A stretch of DNA of 64,000 bases from Sodalis endosymbiont of Henestaris halophilus (GTDB taxonomy: Bacteria; Pseudomonadota; Gammaproteobacteria; Enterobacterales; Enterobacteriaceae), in assembly GCF_900161835.1 (NCBI RefSeq), contig NZ_LT897836.1:992001-1056000 (forward strand), given 5' to 3'. Positions 11,653-22,555 of the stretch are shown here, one piece after another; position 1 is the stretch's first letter; each line of letters begins with the position of its first letter. The position numbers were made by a program, and so were the translations under genes. The notes beneath the pieces are model-generated. The model ran no database searches. It was not told where the DNA came from and saw only the letters and a list, made by a program, of their open reading frames with translations.

Positions 11653-13935
11653 ATGAATTATAGTCTTCTAGTTACCAAACGCGACGGACGTCAAGAAATT
11701 ATTAATCTGGATAAAATCCACCGAGTCATCGATTGGGCGGCAAAAGGGCTGAAAAACATATCTGTGTCCCAGGTAGAGTTACGTTCTAATATTCAGTTCT
11801 ATGATGGCATCAAAACTACTGATATCCACGAAACCATTATCAAAACAGCTGCGGATTTAATTTCGCGCGATGCACCAGACTATCAATATCTTGCCGCTCG
11901 ATTGGCTGTGTTCCATTTGCGCAAAAAAGCTTACGGCCAGTTTAATCCGCCGAAACTTTACGATCATGTATCGCGGCTAGTTGCAATGGGTAAATATGAT
12001 AAACATTTACTGAGAGATTATAGCCATGCAGAATTTGAGCAAATGGATGGATTTATCGATCATTGGAGAGATATGAACTTTTCTTATGCTGCTGTCAAAC
12101 AACTTGAAGGAAAATATTTGGTGCAAAACCGAGTAACCGGCGATATTTATGAGAGCGCCCAGTTTCTCTATATGTTGATAGCTGCTTGCCTATTTTCTGG
12201 CTATCCTCGCATGACTCGTTTAGATTACATCAAAAAGTTTTATGATGCCGTTTCAATGTTTAAAATTTCGCTTCCGACACCAATTATGTCCGGCGTACGC
12301 ACTCCGACACGTCAGTTTAGCTCCTGTGTACTAATTGAATGCGATGATAGTCTTGATTCAATTAATGCTACTTCCAGCGCAATTATAAAATACGTTTCTC
12401 AGCGGGCGGGGATAGGCATTAATGCCGGTCGCTTACGCGCGTTGGGTAGTCCTATACGCGCAGGCGAGGCTTTTCATACTGGTTGTATTCCGTTTTATAA
12501 ACATTTCCAGACCGCCGTCAAATCTTGCTCGCAGGGAGGTGTGCGCGGTGGGGCAGCTACTTTGTTTTATCCTATTTGGCATCTGGAAGTGGAAAGCTTA
12601 TTAGTGTTAAAAAATAACCGCGGCGTAGAAACCAATCGAGTACGCCATATGGATTATGGCGTACAACTCAATAAATTAATGTATCAGCGTCTGGTCAAGG
12701 ACAAGGATATCACGCTTTTTAGCCCCTCAGACGTACCCGGGCTGTATGATGCATTTTTTGCCGATCAGGATAAGTTCGAGTCGTTGTACACTTTGTATGA
12801 ACAGGACAGCAGTATTCGCCAACGTCGTATCAAGGCAGTAGAACTGTTTTCTCTTATGATGCAAGAGCGCTCTTCCACCGGCCGTATTTATATACAAAAC
12901 GTGGATCATTGCAATACTCACAGCCCATTTGATGCCTCAGTAGCGCCGATTCGACAGTCTAATCTATGCCTAGAAATCGCTTTGCCGACCAAGCCGCTGG
13001 AAGATGTTAATGACGATAACGGTGAAATAGCTCTTTGCACCCTGTCGGCTTTTAATCTTGGTGTAATAGATAGTCTTGATGATTTGGGCGAACTGGCACA
13101 ACTTGTAGTGCGTTCTCTTGATGCATTACTCGACTATCAAGACTATTCGATCCCGGCCGCAAAGCGCGGCGCTATGGGACGCCGCCCTCTCGGTGTGGGA
13201 GTAATAAACTTTGCCTATTATCTTGCTAAACATAGTGTACGCTACTCCGACGGTAGTGCGAATAACTTGACTCACCGTACATTTGAAGCCATTCAATACT
13301 ACTTGTTAAAATCATCAAATGATCTGGCCTGTGAGCGAGGCGCATGCCCGTGGTTTCATGAGACTACTTACGCGCAGGGTATTTTACCTATTGATACTTA
13401 TAAAAAAGATCTCGATAGTATCGTTAACGAACCGCTGCATTATGACTGGGAAGCGTTGCGCTTAGATATCAAACAGCACGGTTTGCGTAATTCGACACTA
13501 TCAGCACTGATGCCATCTGAAACCTCATCACAGATTTCTAATGCCACCAACGGTATAGAGCCACCGCGCGGCTTAGTTAGCATAAAAGCTTCCAAAGACG
13601 GTATCTTGCGTCAAGTGGTGCCGGAGTCTATCCGTTTACAAGAAGCGTATGAGCTACTATGGGAGATGCCGAGTAACGACGGTTACCTGCATTTAGTGGG
13701 TGTGATGCAGAAATTCGTCGATCAAGCTATTTCTGCTAATACGAATTACGATCCATCCCGCTTTCCGGCCGGGAAATTTCCGATGAAGCAGTTATTAAAG
13801 GATTTGTTAACTGCGTACAAGTTTGGAGTAAAAACCCTGTATTACCAGAATACCCGCGACGGAGCAGAAGATATTCAGGAAGACATGAAATATACGCAGC
13901 AGGACGTTTGTGAAAGCGGCGCCTGTAAGATTTAA
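11653..13935 (+). CDS. nrdA: ribonucleoside-diphosphate reductase 1, alpha subunit
   Basis: Large subunit of aerobic class Ia reductase, converting NDPs to dNDPs. It begins with the ATP-cone domain (LLVTKRDGRQEIINLDKIH) that senses dATP/ATP, followed by the ten-stranded barrel. Active-site cysteines are visible in SSCVLIEC (Cys225), NLCLEIALP (Cys439, with Glu441) and ALCTLSAF (Cys462). The C-terminal redox pair is intact in CESGACKI. It is 760 residues against 761 in E. coli. It begins the nrdA-nrdB-yfaE operon, with 58 bp to nrdB. The ribosome site is weak. Conservation is far higher than in many neighbours, consistent with strong selection for dNTP supply. Confidence 0.98.
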   Translation: MNYSLLVTKRDGRQEIINLDKIHRVIDWAAKGLKNISVSQVELRSNIQFYDGIKTTDIHETIIKTAADLISRDAPDYQYLAARLAVFHLRKKAYGQFNPPKLYDHVSRLVAMGKYDKHLLRDYSHAEFEQMDGFIDHWRDMNFSYAAVKQLEGKYLVQNRVTGDIYESAQFLYMLIAACLFSGYPRMTRLDYIKKFYDAVSMFKISLPTPIMSGVRTPTRQFSSCVLIECDDSLDSINATSSAIIKYVSQRAGIGINAGRLRALGSPIRAGEAFHTGCIPFYKHFQTAVKSCSQGGVRGGAATLFYPIWHLEVESLLVLKNNRGVETNRVRHMDYGVQLNKLMYQRLVKDKDITLFSPSDVPGLYDAFFADQDKFESLYTLYEQDSSIRQRRIKAVELFSLMMQERSSTGRIYIQNVDHCNTHSPFDASVAPIRQSNLCLEIALPTKPLEDVNDDNGEIALCTLSAFNLGVIDSLDDLGELAQLVVRSLDALLDYQDYSIPAAKRGAMGRRPLGVGVINFAYYLAKHSVRYSDGSANNLTHRTFEAIQYYLLKSSNDLACERGACPWFHETTYAQGILPIDTYKKDLDSIVNEPLHYDWEALRLDIKQHGLRNSTLSALMPSETSSQISNATNGIEPPRGLVSIKASKDGILRQVVPESIRLQEAYELLWEMPSNDGYLHLVGVMQKFVDQAISANTNYDPSRFPAGKFPMKQLLKDLLTAYKFGVKTLYYQNTRDGAEDIQEDMKYTQQDVCESGACKI

Positions 13936-13993
13936 AAATAGGACGCGAGTGTGTGGGGATAACGATACCGCTCGTGTGTAACGAGAGTGCCCT

Positions 13994-15124
13994 ATGGTTT
14001 ATACTACGTTTTCACAAGTTAAAAATAATCAGTTGTTAGAGCCGATGTTTTTTGGTCAGTCGGTGAACGTTGCCCGTTTTGATCAACAGAAATACGATAT
14101 TTTTGAGAAGTTGATTGAAAAGCAATTGTCGTTTTTTTGGCGTCCGGAAGAAGTGGATGTATCGCGCGATCGCATTGATTATCAATCGTTGCCGGAACAT
14201 GAAAAACATATTTTTATAAGCAATATAAAATATCAAACGTTGTTAGATTCTATCCAGGGTCGTAGCCCTAATGTCGCGCTGTTGCCACTAATTTCAATAC
14301 CAGAACTAGAAACTTGGGTAGAAACTTGGGCGTTTTTTGAAACCATACATTCACGTTCTTATACCCATATTATTCGCAATATCGTCAACGATCCGTCGCT
14401 GGTTTTCGACGATATAGTCACTAACGAGGAAATCCTGAAACGTGCCAAGGATATTTCCTGCTATTACGACGATCTTATTAAACTGACCAGTTATTATCAT
14501 TTGCTTGGGGAAGGCATTCACCGGGTGAATGATAAAGCATTGGTAGTAAATTTGCATGAATTAAAGAAAAAGCTCTATCTTTGCTTAATGAGTGTTAACG
14601 CGTTAGAAGCAATCCGTTTCTATGTCAGTTTCGCTTGCTCTTTTGCTTTCGCCGAGCGTAAAATGATGGAGGGCAACGCTAAAATTATTCGCCTCATCGC
14701 CCGTGATGAGGCGCTGCATCTTACAGGTACTCAGCATATGCTAAACCTGATGCGTTACGGTGAAGACGATCCTAAGATGGTCAAGATTGCGCTAGAATGT
14801 CAGCAGGAAAGCTATAATCTATTCTTGTTAGCCGCTGAACAGGAAAAAGATTGGGCGAGCTATCTGTTCCGCGACGGATCGATGATTGGTTTGAACCAAG
14901 ATATACTTTGCCAGTATGTAGAATATATTACTAATATCCGCATGCAGGCGGTCGGGCTTGATTTGCCATTTACCACATATTCTAATCCAATTCCCTGGAT
15001 TAACTCCTGGCTTGCATCTGATAATGTGCAGGTTGCACCGCAAGAGGTCGAGGTAAGCTCTTATCTAGTTGGTCAGATTGATGCTGAAATTAGCAGCGAA
15101 GACCTCAGCGACTTCCAGTTATAA
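13994..15124 (+). CDS. nrdB: ribonucleoside-diphosphate reductase 1, beta subunit
   Basis: Radical-generating subunit, carrying a diiron centre and a tyrosyl radical delivered to NrdA. The length is identical to E. coli (376). Iron ligands and radical Tyr are visible in [11 protein letters not shown] (Glu, His, then the radical Tyr), and the second helix pair in [10 protein letters not shown] and [14 protein letters not shown]. The C-terminal tail [10 protein letters not shown], which docks on NrdA, is kept. One substitution just before the first ligand Glu (Phe for Ser) is unusual but outside the metal site. It is followed 1 bp later by yfaE, whose product maintains this iron centre. Confidence 0.98.
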   Translation: MVYTTFSQVKNNQLLEPMFFGQSVNVARFDQQKYDIFEKLIEKQLSFFWRPEEVDVSRDRIDYQSLPEHEKHIFISNIKYQTLLDSIQGRSPNVALLPLISIPELETWVETWAFFETIHSRSYTHIIRNIVNDPSLVFDDIVTNEEILKRAKDISCYYDDLIKLTSYYHLLGEGIHRVNDKALVVNLHELKKKLYLCLMSVNALEAIRFYVSFACSFAFAERKMMEGNAKIIRLIARDEALHLTGTQHMLNLMRYGEDDPKMVKIALECQQESYNLFLLAAEQEKDWASYLFRDGSMIGLNQDILCQYVEYITNIRMQAVGLDLPFTTYSNPIPWINSWLASDNVQVAPQEVEVSSYLVGQIDAEISSEDLSDFQL

Positions 15125-15125
15125 T

Positions 15126-15392
15126 ATGAAGAAGCAATACCTTATTCATATTCGTCAAAATGGCTCGACGCTTTTTTCCTGCAGCAGTGTGCATCGCACA
15201 CTGCTGGATTCGCTGGAGGCGCACAAGGTGCCGGTGGCATTTCAGTGCCGTTCCGGCTATTGTGGTGCCTGCCGACTACTCTTGCTTTCAGGGCAAGTAA
15301 AATACCATCAAGAACCGTTGGCTTTTATCGCTAACCGAGAAATTCTTCCCTGTTGCTGCCTGCCGCTCGATGATATCGAGCTAGAAGTGTGA
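15126..15392 (+). CDS. yfaE: [2Fe-2S] ferredoxin maintaining the NrdB radical
   Basis: Small ferredoxin that reduces the diiron centre of NrdB so that its tyrosyl radical can be regenerated. Cluster cysteines are seen in FQCRSGYCGACRLLL plus the downstream ILPCCC. The start at 15126 gives 88 residues (E. coli 84); the open frame extends upstream into nrdB but that part is not ferredoxin. The start lies 1 bp after the nrdB stop, so translation is likely coupled. Keeping this accessory gene along with nrdAB indicates that aerobic class I reduction is the working dNTP route. Confidence 0.95.
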   Translation: MKKQYLIHIRQNGSTLFSCSSVHRTLLDSLEAHKVPVAFQCRSGYCGACRLLLLSGQVKYHQEPLAFIANREILPCCCLPLDDIELEV

Positions 15393-15403
15393 TACATTTA
15401 CGT

Positions 15404-15423
15404 TGTGATTATCTTTAATCACA
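15404..15423 (+). terminator. possible end hairpin of nrdA-nrdB-yfaE
   Basis: TGTGATTA and TAATCACA form a perfect 8-bp stem with loop TCTT, 12 nt after the yfaE stop. It lacks a clear T-run, so it may protect the mRNA end rather than terminate alone. Confidence 0.4.
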
Positions 15424-15850
15424 GAACTTATGCTCACCTAGCAATGATTTTATGTGCAATCACTCTAAACCAATGCTGCAAATATCATTTGCCTCTCGAC
15501 CTACGGTAAAGAGCCTATTTGACGAATTAGGCTGTACACGATTTGCTTATGCCTAAGAAAAGCGATGATGATTACTGCAAATATATTAACTGTTTAGCCG
15601 ATTTATATACATACTTGTAATGGTGGCATACTCATATCAATATTTAGCAGACTGTTCTTAACGATGTCAAACATATAAATTATTTTTATCAATAATTTAT
15701 TACATATTAAAATAAGTTGCGATTAATAGCAACGTTTATGCTACTTAATAATAAATATTTAAATTTTAAGCCATTAGTAATACAGCCTTTATAAATATTT
15801 AGTGTCGATGACATTCATGTATAGCGAAAAATTAAAGATACAATGCTAAA

Positions 15851-15880
15851 GATTATAGCTTTATAAATAAAGCTATAATC
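15851..15880. repeat. 14-bp perfect inverted repeat
   Basis: GATTATAGCTTTAT (15851-15864) and ATAAAGCTATAATC (15867-15880) are exact reverse complements separated by AA. ACTTTTAT follows on the plus strand, so a terminator-like role for a vanished gene is possible. Confidence 0.7.
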
Positions 15881-16100
15881 ACTTTTATATAAATCAGTGC
15901 TGCGATATAATCGCCACTTTATTATTTACCATCATCATGTAAGCTACACTTTATCTATCGCAGAATATAGCTTGATTTAGCTTACATTAATAATTAAATT
16001 TAATAGTAAGTGTTATATTTAGAAGTAGATAATAAAGTGCTATTTGATATCAATCAAAATACTTATATTGATAATATCCTGCTCAAAAGCCTTTATCAAA

Positions 16101-16129
16101 ATCTTTACCTTCTATGGAAAGGTAAAGAT
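16101..16129. repeat. 11-bp perfect inverted repeat
   Basis: ATCTTTACCTT (16101-16111) pairs with AAGGTAAAGAT (16119-16129) around a 7-nt loop. There is no adjacent gene. Confidence 0.65.
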
Positions 16130-16796
16130 AAATATCATTTATATTCTTAGTTATACGCACTTGTGACTTCAACTAAAATAAGCATTGGGTAAAACCATGG
16201 CACCCAATAAATTGAGTGCAATTATGTCAAGTACTTATATTTAAATTTGATATAAATGCTCATAAGATTTCTCGTAAGGAGAAGAAAAAAGTTTAAATCA
16301 AACTTTATATGTAATCATATAAATAGTGATTAATACACTTAGATTATAATAATTATATCTTATTTCAGGATTATATCCTGCCTTAGTACCGTACTAATTA
16401 AGAATATAATTAACGTATCTGCATATTAACTGATAATTACCATCTTACTTAATGATAGGACAGATAATTTTGTTAATAACCGTATTAAAATAATATTATC
16501 CTTAATAATAATTAATCGGTTAGCTAGTAACCTATCTTTTCTATTAAAAGTGATATTAATATACACATTTAAGCACTATCTTAGAATCGTGTTAGCTAAT
16601 TGTTTAACTATCTTTGTTTAATATTTGAAATAATTAGTTCAAATTATTGTCGTCATTGCATTGATTTTGCGTGGCATGATTATAATTAAAACAGCAAACA
16701 AATTTACTGTAGTTACACAAGGTCTCTTATGAAGATCTTGCCGTTAATTATTAACTTAATCAGTGTATGAAATACACGTTATAGATATTTAAAGTT

Positions 16797-16818
16797 TTAT
16801 CGTATATTTATACGATAA
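16797..16818. repeat. 10-bp perfect inverted repeat
   Basis: TTATCGTATA (16797-16806) pairs with TATACGATAA (16809-16818) with only TT between. Such a tight palindrome is more operator-like or mutational than a stable RNA hairpin. Confidence 0.65.
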
Positions 16819-17989
16819 TGATCGTAACGGAACCTTCAAGATACAGGCAACGGGGATAACAAATATAATTTGCTAGTGTTGCTAAATATATTAAGTAAAG
16901 AATAAACTACTGTAGTAGTTAACAAAAACTCACTTTTATCTGACTTGTTATAAAACAGAAGTTTTAATTTGTTTGGCCTTAAACCCTACTAAGGATCTTG
17001 ATTAACCCTTTAGTACCATCTTATGACTTAATAGGTATAGGTGACTCCGCTTTAATAAGGTGCTAGATATACGTTTGTTCTTGGGTTTCTTATTATGTAT
17101 CAAACTCCTGAAATCCTCTGTATTTGTCTATTATTCTAGTAGTTACCTCGAGGTTTATGATTACATTATTCGATAGCGGTACATCACCTGTTGGTATTGA
17201 CGTTTTAAAATATTATTTTATGACTTCTTTAGTCGCTGTGGAGGTCACGACTAAAATTCGACCACGCAGCTCATATATTATTTGAAGCGTTGTAACAGTT
17301 AGTTCTATTTATCTAAATGAGGTTTCTATCGCCAATTACGCCTGAGTTTATGGGCTAGTAAATTCAATACCGCTGACAGAGCATTTCAATGCTGCTCTAT
17401 CCAGATACCCGTAATATCGCCCCATTAAATCTCACTTAGTAGAGTTACTGTGAGCTTTTAATATAAGATCATTAATTTTAATACGTTAGTTGTCTTCGAA
17501 TTAATATTTGTGATCTGGTTTTTTTGCAACTAACTGCCGCTAGATTTTACCAGGTTGCGTTTTTAAATAATGCGCTAAGTATCAGGAGCAGCAGTACGTC
17601 AATGTCATGGATTATAGTTATTGCTATAAGTATTAAAATTTAGCATAGCAATTATTAAGTAATGTGCATGAATCTAAAATTAAAATTGACGTAACTTTTT
17701 AAGAGTTTATTTTCTATTTCAAAGCATGGTATCTTCTTTCATGGCAATGAGTTTATGTTTTTCGGAATTAATTGCAAACCTATCAAGGCTTAACCCCTGA
17801 TTCGAGACAAGAATTTAACCTAGATACTAATAATCTAACACGGTTCACTTTAATGGTTTTATCTTTCTGGATAATAGTTGAGTTAATTCAAAGCTATTTT
17901 TGGTTTTCAACCCTAAATTTATTAGTAAATGTTTGCTTATTAATTTTAATTAAAATTAAAATAACACCTACCCTAACATAGGTAGCCAG

Positions 17990-18007
17990 CTTCCACAGAG
18001 GTGGAAG
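17990..18007. repeat. GC-rich 7-bp stem-loop
   Basis: CTTCCAC pairs with GTGGAAG around AGAG. It lies just after a 20-nt AT palindrome at 17940-17959. It may be the remnant of a terminator. Confidence 0.5.
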
Positions 18008-18399
18008 GGCATCAGCTATAGTTTAAACCCAAGTTTTTACGATCATTATACCTATAATAACTATAATATCAGCACGATAAGTGCTAGCATTACGTAGTTA
18101 TTCGTTTGATCAATACGAAGAGATAACGCTGCCAGATAATTGACGCAAGGGGAGTTAGATACGCTACCATAGTGGCCATGTCAGCACCATGCAGATAAAA
18201 TTTATCGCGGTTGCCTAGATATTTTCAATCACCAGGTTTAGGCTAGTGCGATGGGCACTAAATTGGCTATCAGCAACACAGCACCAGTATATGATTTTTA
18301 ACATTATCAACGTGCATTACACATCTATCGGCTATTTTGTGCTCTTCACCTCGCGTTAATAAAATGGTTATGTCGTTATTAGACGTAAAGCATCACTTT

Positions 18400-18770
18400 A
18401 CTAAAGTTAATCATAGGATTTTAACAGCATTAATAATGCGACCAAAATATTTTGCTGTACGGCGTCATGTAACCAGGTTAACAAGTAAGTTCAATAAGGT
18501 TGCTGTTACCCCCAACACTGCACAAGTCACCAATAATCCATCCATCAGCAGCAGGATGAAGATAAGAATAGCAATCTTTACCGTGAGACCACCGCTATCC
18601 CCCCTAGGGGCATTTTTTATCTTAGTCTAAAAGGACTGTGATTGCTAAAATATAGTCATACGCTGAAGCATGTAGTTGTACGAGATGCTACCCAAGAAAG
18701 ATAGGCGGCTATTTAGCGTTGCTAGGGTTTTATATAATTTTGTCCAGGTCGGAGAGTATATTGTAATAAT
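18400..18770 (-). pseudogene. yfbV: decayed inner-membrane protein YfbV
   Basis: Minus-strand frames from about 18760 give RPGQNYIKP followed by stops, aligning with the RRGQHYSKTW start of YfbV. The segment near 18610 gives MPLGGIAVV against MPPIAVFT, and 18590-18480 gives IFILLLMDGLLV and LLNLLVNLV against the second membrane segment and ILNWFYEV. Several frameshifts and stops separate them. The position, upstream of and divergent from ackA, is where E. coli has yfbV. In E. coli YfbV (UPF0208) is linked to chromosome macrodomain behaviour. The alignment is by eye, so the edges are approximate. Confidence 0.6.
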
Positions 18771-19122
18771 TCATCTATCTATAATAAATTGTTTACATAG
18801 TAGATCTCAGATCTAATAATAACAATTAAAAAAGTTTCATTCTCTCACTATATTATATATTTCGTTATAACAACTTGATTTTTAACCGTGATATTTCGTT
18901 ATGTTACTTAACAACCTAAGCGTATTTTAGGTCAACCGCAACAAGTGGTGAAAATAGCCAGTTTAGGCTAACGTTTAGGGTAACGTAAGTGTTATGGTCA
19001 ATATTCATAACTACACAATCACTGCATTTATAATGTTCATTATGGATGTTAAAAGAAGAATGAGATGCAGATTAAAGTCTGTTCGACTAATTATTAACCA
19101 CGTATACAAAATAGGTAATTCC

Positions 19123-20325
19123 ATGTCGAGTAAGCTAGTACTTGTTCTTAACTGTGGCAGTTCATCTTTGAAATTCGCTATTATCGATGCCACTAATGGT
19201 GAAGAACATCTTTCCGGTCTCGCTGAATGTTTTAATCTACCGGAAGTGTGTATTAAATGGAAGATAGACGGTGCCAAGCAAGCATCGTCTTTGGGTGCTA
19301 ATGTCGCGCACAGTGAAGCACTGCACTTTATAGTGCATAATATTTTAGCACAAAAACCGGAACTCTCCACACAATTAACCGCTATCGGTCATCGCATTGT
19401 GCACGGCGGTGAACATTTTACCCAGTCTGCCATCATCAATGATGACGTATTAAAAGGCATCGAGGATTCTATTCCGTTTGCGCCGTTGCATAATCCGGCA
19501 CACCTTATAGGTATTCGAGAAGCTTTGAAAAAGTTTCCTCAGTTGTCACAAAAGAACGTAGCGGTTTTTGATACCGCCTTACATCAAACAATGCCCGAAG
19601 AATCATATCTTTATGCTTTGCCATACTCTTTATATCAAGAACATGCAATCCGCCGCTACGGCGCCCACGGTACCAGCCATTTTTATGTTAGCCGCGAAGC
19701 GGCTAAGATGCTTCACAAACCGGTTGATCAACTTAATGTCATCACCTGCCATTTAGGCAATGGTGGCTCTGTTGCCGCCATCCGCAATGGTCAGTGTGTA
19801 GATACGTCTATGGGGCTAACCCCACTAGAAGGTTTAGTCATGGGAACTCGTAGCGGCGATATTGACCCGGCTATTATCTTTCATTTACATGATGATTTAG
19901 GATTTTCCGTATCTAGAATCAAGACCATGTTGACCAAAGAGTCCGGTCTGTTAGGCTTGACTAACATAACCAGCGACTGCCGTTATGTTGAAGACAACTA
20001 CCGTGATAAATCCGACGCCCTCCGCGCCATGAATGTTTATTGCCATCGTTTAGCAAAATACATTGGTTCCTATAGCGCCTTAATGGACGGACGGCTAGAT
20101 GCAGTAATTTTCACTGGCGGTATTGGCGAAAACGCTGCGATGGTGCGCGAGCTCTCATTGAGAAAACTCGCGCTGCTTAACTTTGAGGTGGATCCTGAAC
20201 GCAATTTTGCCGCACGTTTCGGCCGTGCTGGTGTAATCACAACCGCATCCAGCCGTCCGGCCATCGTCATTCCTACCAATGAGGAGTTAGTCATTGCCCA
20301 AGACGCCGCTCGTCTGACTGCGTAA
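19123..20325 (+). CDS. ackA: acetate kinase
   Basis: Converts acetyl phosphate and ADP to acetate and ATP. Phosphate-binding residues are in [10 protein letters not shown], substrate residues in GHRIVHGG and [11 protein letters not shown], the adenosine site in [11 protein letters not shown], the catalytic Arg in [10 protein letters not shown] and the C-terminal GGIGENA. The start at 19123 gives 400 residues, the same as E. coli; the open frame runs 43 codons further upstream but that segment does not resemble AckA. It forms an operon with pta, with an apparent hairpin between the two genes. Keeping the pathway gives substrate-level ATP and acetyl phosphate from pyruvate. Confidence 0.97.
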   Translation: MSSKLVLVLNCGSSSLKFAIIDATNGEEHLSGLAECFNLPEVCIKWKIDGAKQASSLGANVAHSEALHFIVHNILAQKPELSTQLTAIGHRIVHGGEHFTQSAIINDDVLKGIEDSIPFAPLHNPAHLIGIREALKKFPQLSQKNVAVFDTALHQTMPEESYLYALPYSLYQEHAIRRYGAHGTSHFYVSREAAKMLHKPVDQLNVITCHLGNGGSVAAIRNGQCVDTSMGLTPLEGLVMGTRSGDIDPAIIFHLHDDLGFSVSRIKTMLTKESGLLGLTNITSDCRYVEDNYRDKSDALRAMNVYCHRLAKYIGSYSALMDGRLDAVIFTGGIGENAAMVRELSLRKLALLNFEVDPERNFAARFGRAGVITTASSRPAIVIPTNEELVIAQDAARLTA

Positions 20326-20335
20326 AATTATTATC

Positions 20336-20370
20336 CTCCTGCCACCGTAAGTACCTAGCAGGAGATTTTT
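20336..20370 (+). terminator. hairpin plus T-run between ackA and pta
   Basis: CTCCTGC (20336-20342) pairs with GCAGGAG (20358-20364), followed by ATTTTT. The 15-nt loop is long. It could attenuate transcription into pta or stabilise the ackA message. Confidence 0.45.
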
Positions 20371-20404
20371 GACTAAACGAGCAACCGTTGAAAGAGGTTT
20401 AGCT

Positions 20405-22555
20405 GTGTCCCGTACAATTATGTTGATCCCTACTAGCACTGGCGTCGGTCTGACCAGTGTCACTTTAGGTGTGATCCGCGCTATCGAGCAAAAAGGCGTA
20501 AGTTTGAGTGTGTTTAAACCCATTGCACAACCCCGATTTAGTGAGGACACCATAGACGCTACCACCCGTATTATCCGCGCGAATTCTAAAATTATTTATG
20601 CAGAGCCATTGGCTATGAGCTACGTAGAATTTTTGCTAGGAACCAATCAGCAAAATATTTTGATGGAAAAAATTATCTTCCAATATCATAAAAATATAAA
20701 AAAAACGGAAGTAGTCTTAGTGGAAGGTTTAGTGCCTACGCGCAAACATCAGTTCGCCACGAGACTGAATTATGAAATAGCTCGTGCGTTGAACGCTGAA
20801 ATCGTTTTTGTGCTTTCGCTGGGTAATGACTTACCGAATCAACTGAAAGAACGCATCGATCTGATATGCTCAAGTTTTGGCGGCAGTAGAAATAAAAACA
20901 TTACCGGCGTCATAGTTAATAAATTGAACGCACCAGTAGATGCTCAAGGTCGTACCCGTCCGGATCTATCGGAAATTTTTGACGATTCTAGCAAAGCTAG
21001 CGTTAGATTTACTAATGTTGATTTTAGCCGGTTGTTTAAAAATAGCCCGTTACCGGTATTAGGCTGCATCCCGTGGAATGTTGATTTAATAGCCACTCGT
21101 GCCATCGATATGGCACGTCATCTAGGCGCTACGATCATTCACGAAGGGGAAATTAAGACCAGGAGAGTGAAATACGTCACTTTCTGTGCGTGTAGCCTAC
21201 CGAACATGCTAGATCATTTCCGCCCGTATTCGTTGCTGGTGACTTCCGCTGACCGGCCCGACGTTCTTGTCGCCGCCTGTCTTGTTGCAATGAACGGCGT
21301 GGAAATTGGCGCGGTTCTACTAACCGGCGGTTATGACATCGACCCACGTATTCAGGGGTTGTGTGAGAACGCCTTTAAAACCGGCCTGCCGATGTTTACC
21401 GTGCAAACCAACACTTGGCAGACGTCGCTTAGCTTACAAAATTTTAGCTTGGAAGTGCCGGACGACGACCACAGCCGGGTGGAAAAACTACAAAATTATA
21501 TCGCTAGTTATATCGATCCTGCTTGGATCAAATCCTTGGCCGATAGTTCTAACCGACCGCGTCACTTATCTCCGCCGGCGTTTCTCTATAAATTAACCGA
21601 ACTTGCGCGTCAGGCTTGCAAACGTATTGTCCTGCCGGAAGGCGACGAGCCGCGCACTGTAAAAGCAGCGTCCATTTGCGCCGAGCGCGGCATCGCTCGT
21701 TGCGTGCTATTGGGTAATCCTGATGAAATTGAGCGTACAGCCGCAACACAGGGAGTGAAACTTGGTAGCGGCATTGAAATTATCGATCCGGAATTGGTCC
21801 GCGACAAATATATCGCCCGCCTGGTCGAACTACGTAAGAACAAAGGTATGACCGAATTGTTAGCCAGCGACCAACTAAAAGATAACGTGACACTAGGTAC
21901 TCTTATGTTGGAGAAAGGAGAAGTGGATGGCTTGGTATCAGGAGCAGTGCATACTACCGCTAACACTATTCGCCCGTCGCTACAGTTGATTAAAACCGCG
22001 CCGGGTAGTTCGCTAGTTTCATCCGTATTTTTTATGCTGTTGCCAGATCAAGTTCTGGTTTACGGTGATTGTGCTATCAACCCGGATCCGACTTCGGAGC
22101 AACTTGCAGAAATTGCCATTCAGTCGGCTAACTCTGCCGTCGCCTTCGGTATTGAACCACGTGTGGCAATGATCTCTTATTCGACGGGTAATTCTGGCGC
22201 CGGCAGCGATGTTGAGAAGGTTCGTAAAGCTACCCTCCTGGCACAGAAAAAACGCCCAGATCTGATCATTGACGGTCCTCTGCAGTATGATGCTGCCATT
22301 ATGTCTGATGTCGCACTATCAAAAGCACCGAATTCACCGGTAGCGGGTAAAGCAACGGTCTTTATCTTTCCGGATTTAAACACTGGCAATACAACTTATA
22401 AAGCAGTGCAGAGGTCGGCAGATCTTATATCTATCGGCCCAATGTTACAGGGGATGCGCAAGCCCATTAACGACTTATCTCGAGGCGCGCTGGTGGAAGA
22501 TATTGTTTATACGGTCGCGCTGACAGCCATTCAATCAAAACATGCTGAAGAATGA
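20405..22555 (+). CDS. pta: phosphate acetyltransferase
   Basis: Interconverts acetyl-CoA and acetyl phosphate. The N-terminal P-loop-like region begins [17 protein letters not shown], the middle is the DRTGG-type regulatory domain, and the C-terminal catalytic domain (from about residue 395) carries [32 protein letters not shown] and [19 protein letters not shown] choose GTG 20405, which aligns with the E. coli start and has AGAGG 8 nt upstream. The product is 716 residues (E. coli 714), so both regulatory and catalytic domains are kept. It works with AckA just upstream. Confidence 0.97.
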   Translation: MSRTIMLIPTSTGVGLTSVTLGVIRAIEQKGVSLSVFKPIAQPRFSEDTIDATTRIIRANSKIIYAEPLAMSYVEFLLGTNQQNILMEKIIFQYHKNIKKTEVVLVEGLVPTRKHQFATRLNYEIARALNAEIVFVLSLGNDLPNQLKERIDLICSSFGGSRNKNITGVIVNKLNAPVDAQGRTRPDLSEIFDDSSKASVRFTNVDFSRLFKNSPLPVLGCIPWNVDLIATRAIDMARHLGATIIHEGEIKTRRVKYVTFCACSLPNMLDHFRPYSLLVTSADRPDVLVAACLVAMNGVEIGAVLLTGGYDIDPRIQGLCENAFKTGLPMFTVQTNTWQTSLSLQNFSLEVPDDDHSRVEKLQNYIASYIDPAWIKSLADSSNRPRHLSPPAFLYKLTELARQACKRIVLPEGDEPRTVKAASICAERGIARCVLLGNPDEIERTAATQGVKLGSGIEIIDPELVRDKYIARLVELRKNKGMTELLASDQLKDNVTLGTLMLEKGEVDGLVSGAVHTTANTIRPSLQLIKTAPGSSLVSSVFFMLLPDQVLVYGDCAINPDPTSEQLAEIAIQSANSAVAFGIEPRVAMISYSTGNSGAGSDVEKVRKATLLAQKKRPDLIIDGPLQYDAAIMSDVALSKAPNSPVAGKATVFIFPDLNTGNTTYKAVQRSADLISIGPMLQGMRKPINDLSRGALVEDIVYTVALTAIQSKHAEE

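Larger units (their letters stand above)
15424..18390. other. 3-kb gene-free stretch with many palindromes
   Basis: In E. coli a large gene set separates yfaE from ackA; here nothing recognisable is left until the yfbV fossil. A coding-like minus-strand frame near 18120-18225 (KFYLHGADMATM) has no assignment. Besides the entries listed separately, there are a 6-bp hairpin at 16376-16390 and a short palindrome at 16383-16397. The short open frame at 17772-17981 looks like chance. Confidence 0.55.

Noticed and set aside
18337-18630. 97-codon plus-strand frame
   Set aside because: It is antisense to the yfbV fossil, whose minus-strand frames match the real protein better.
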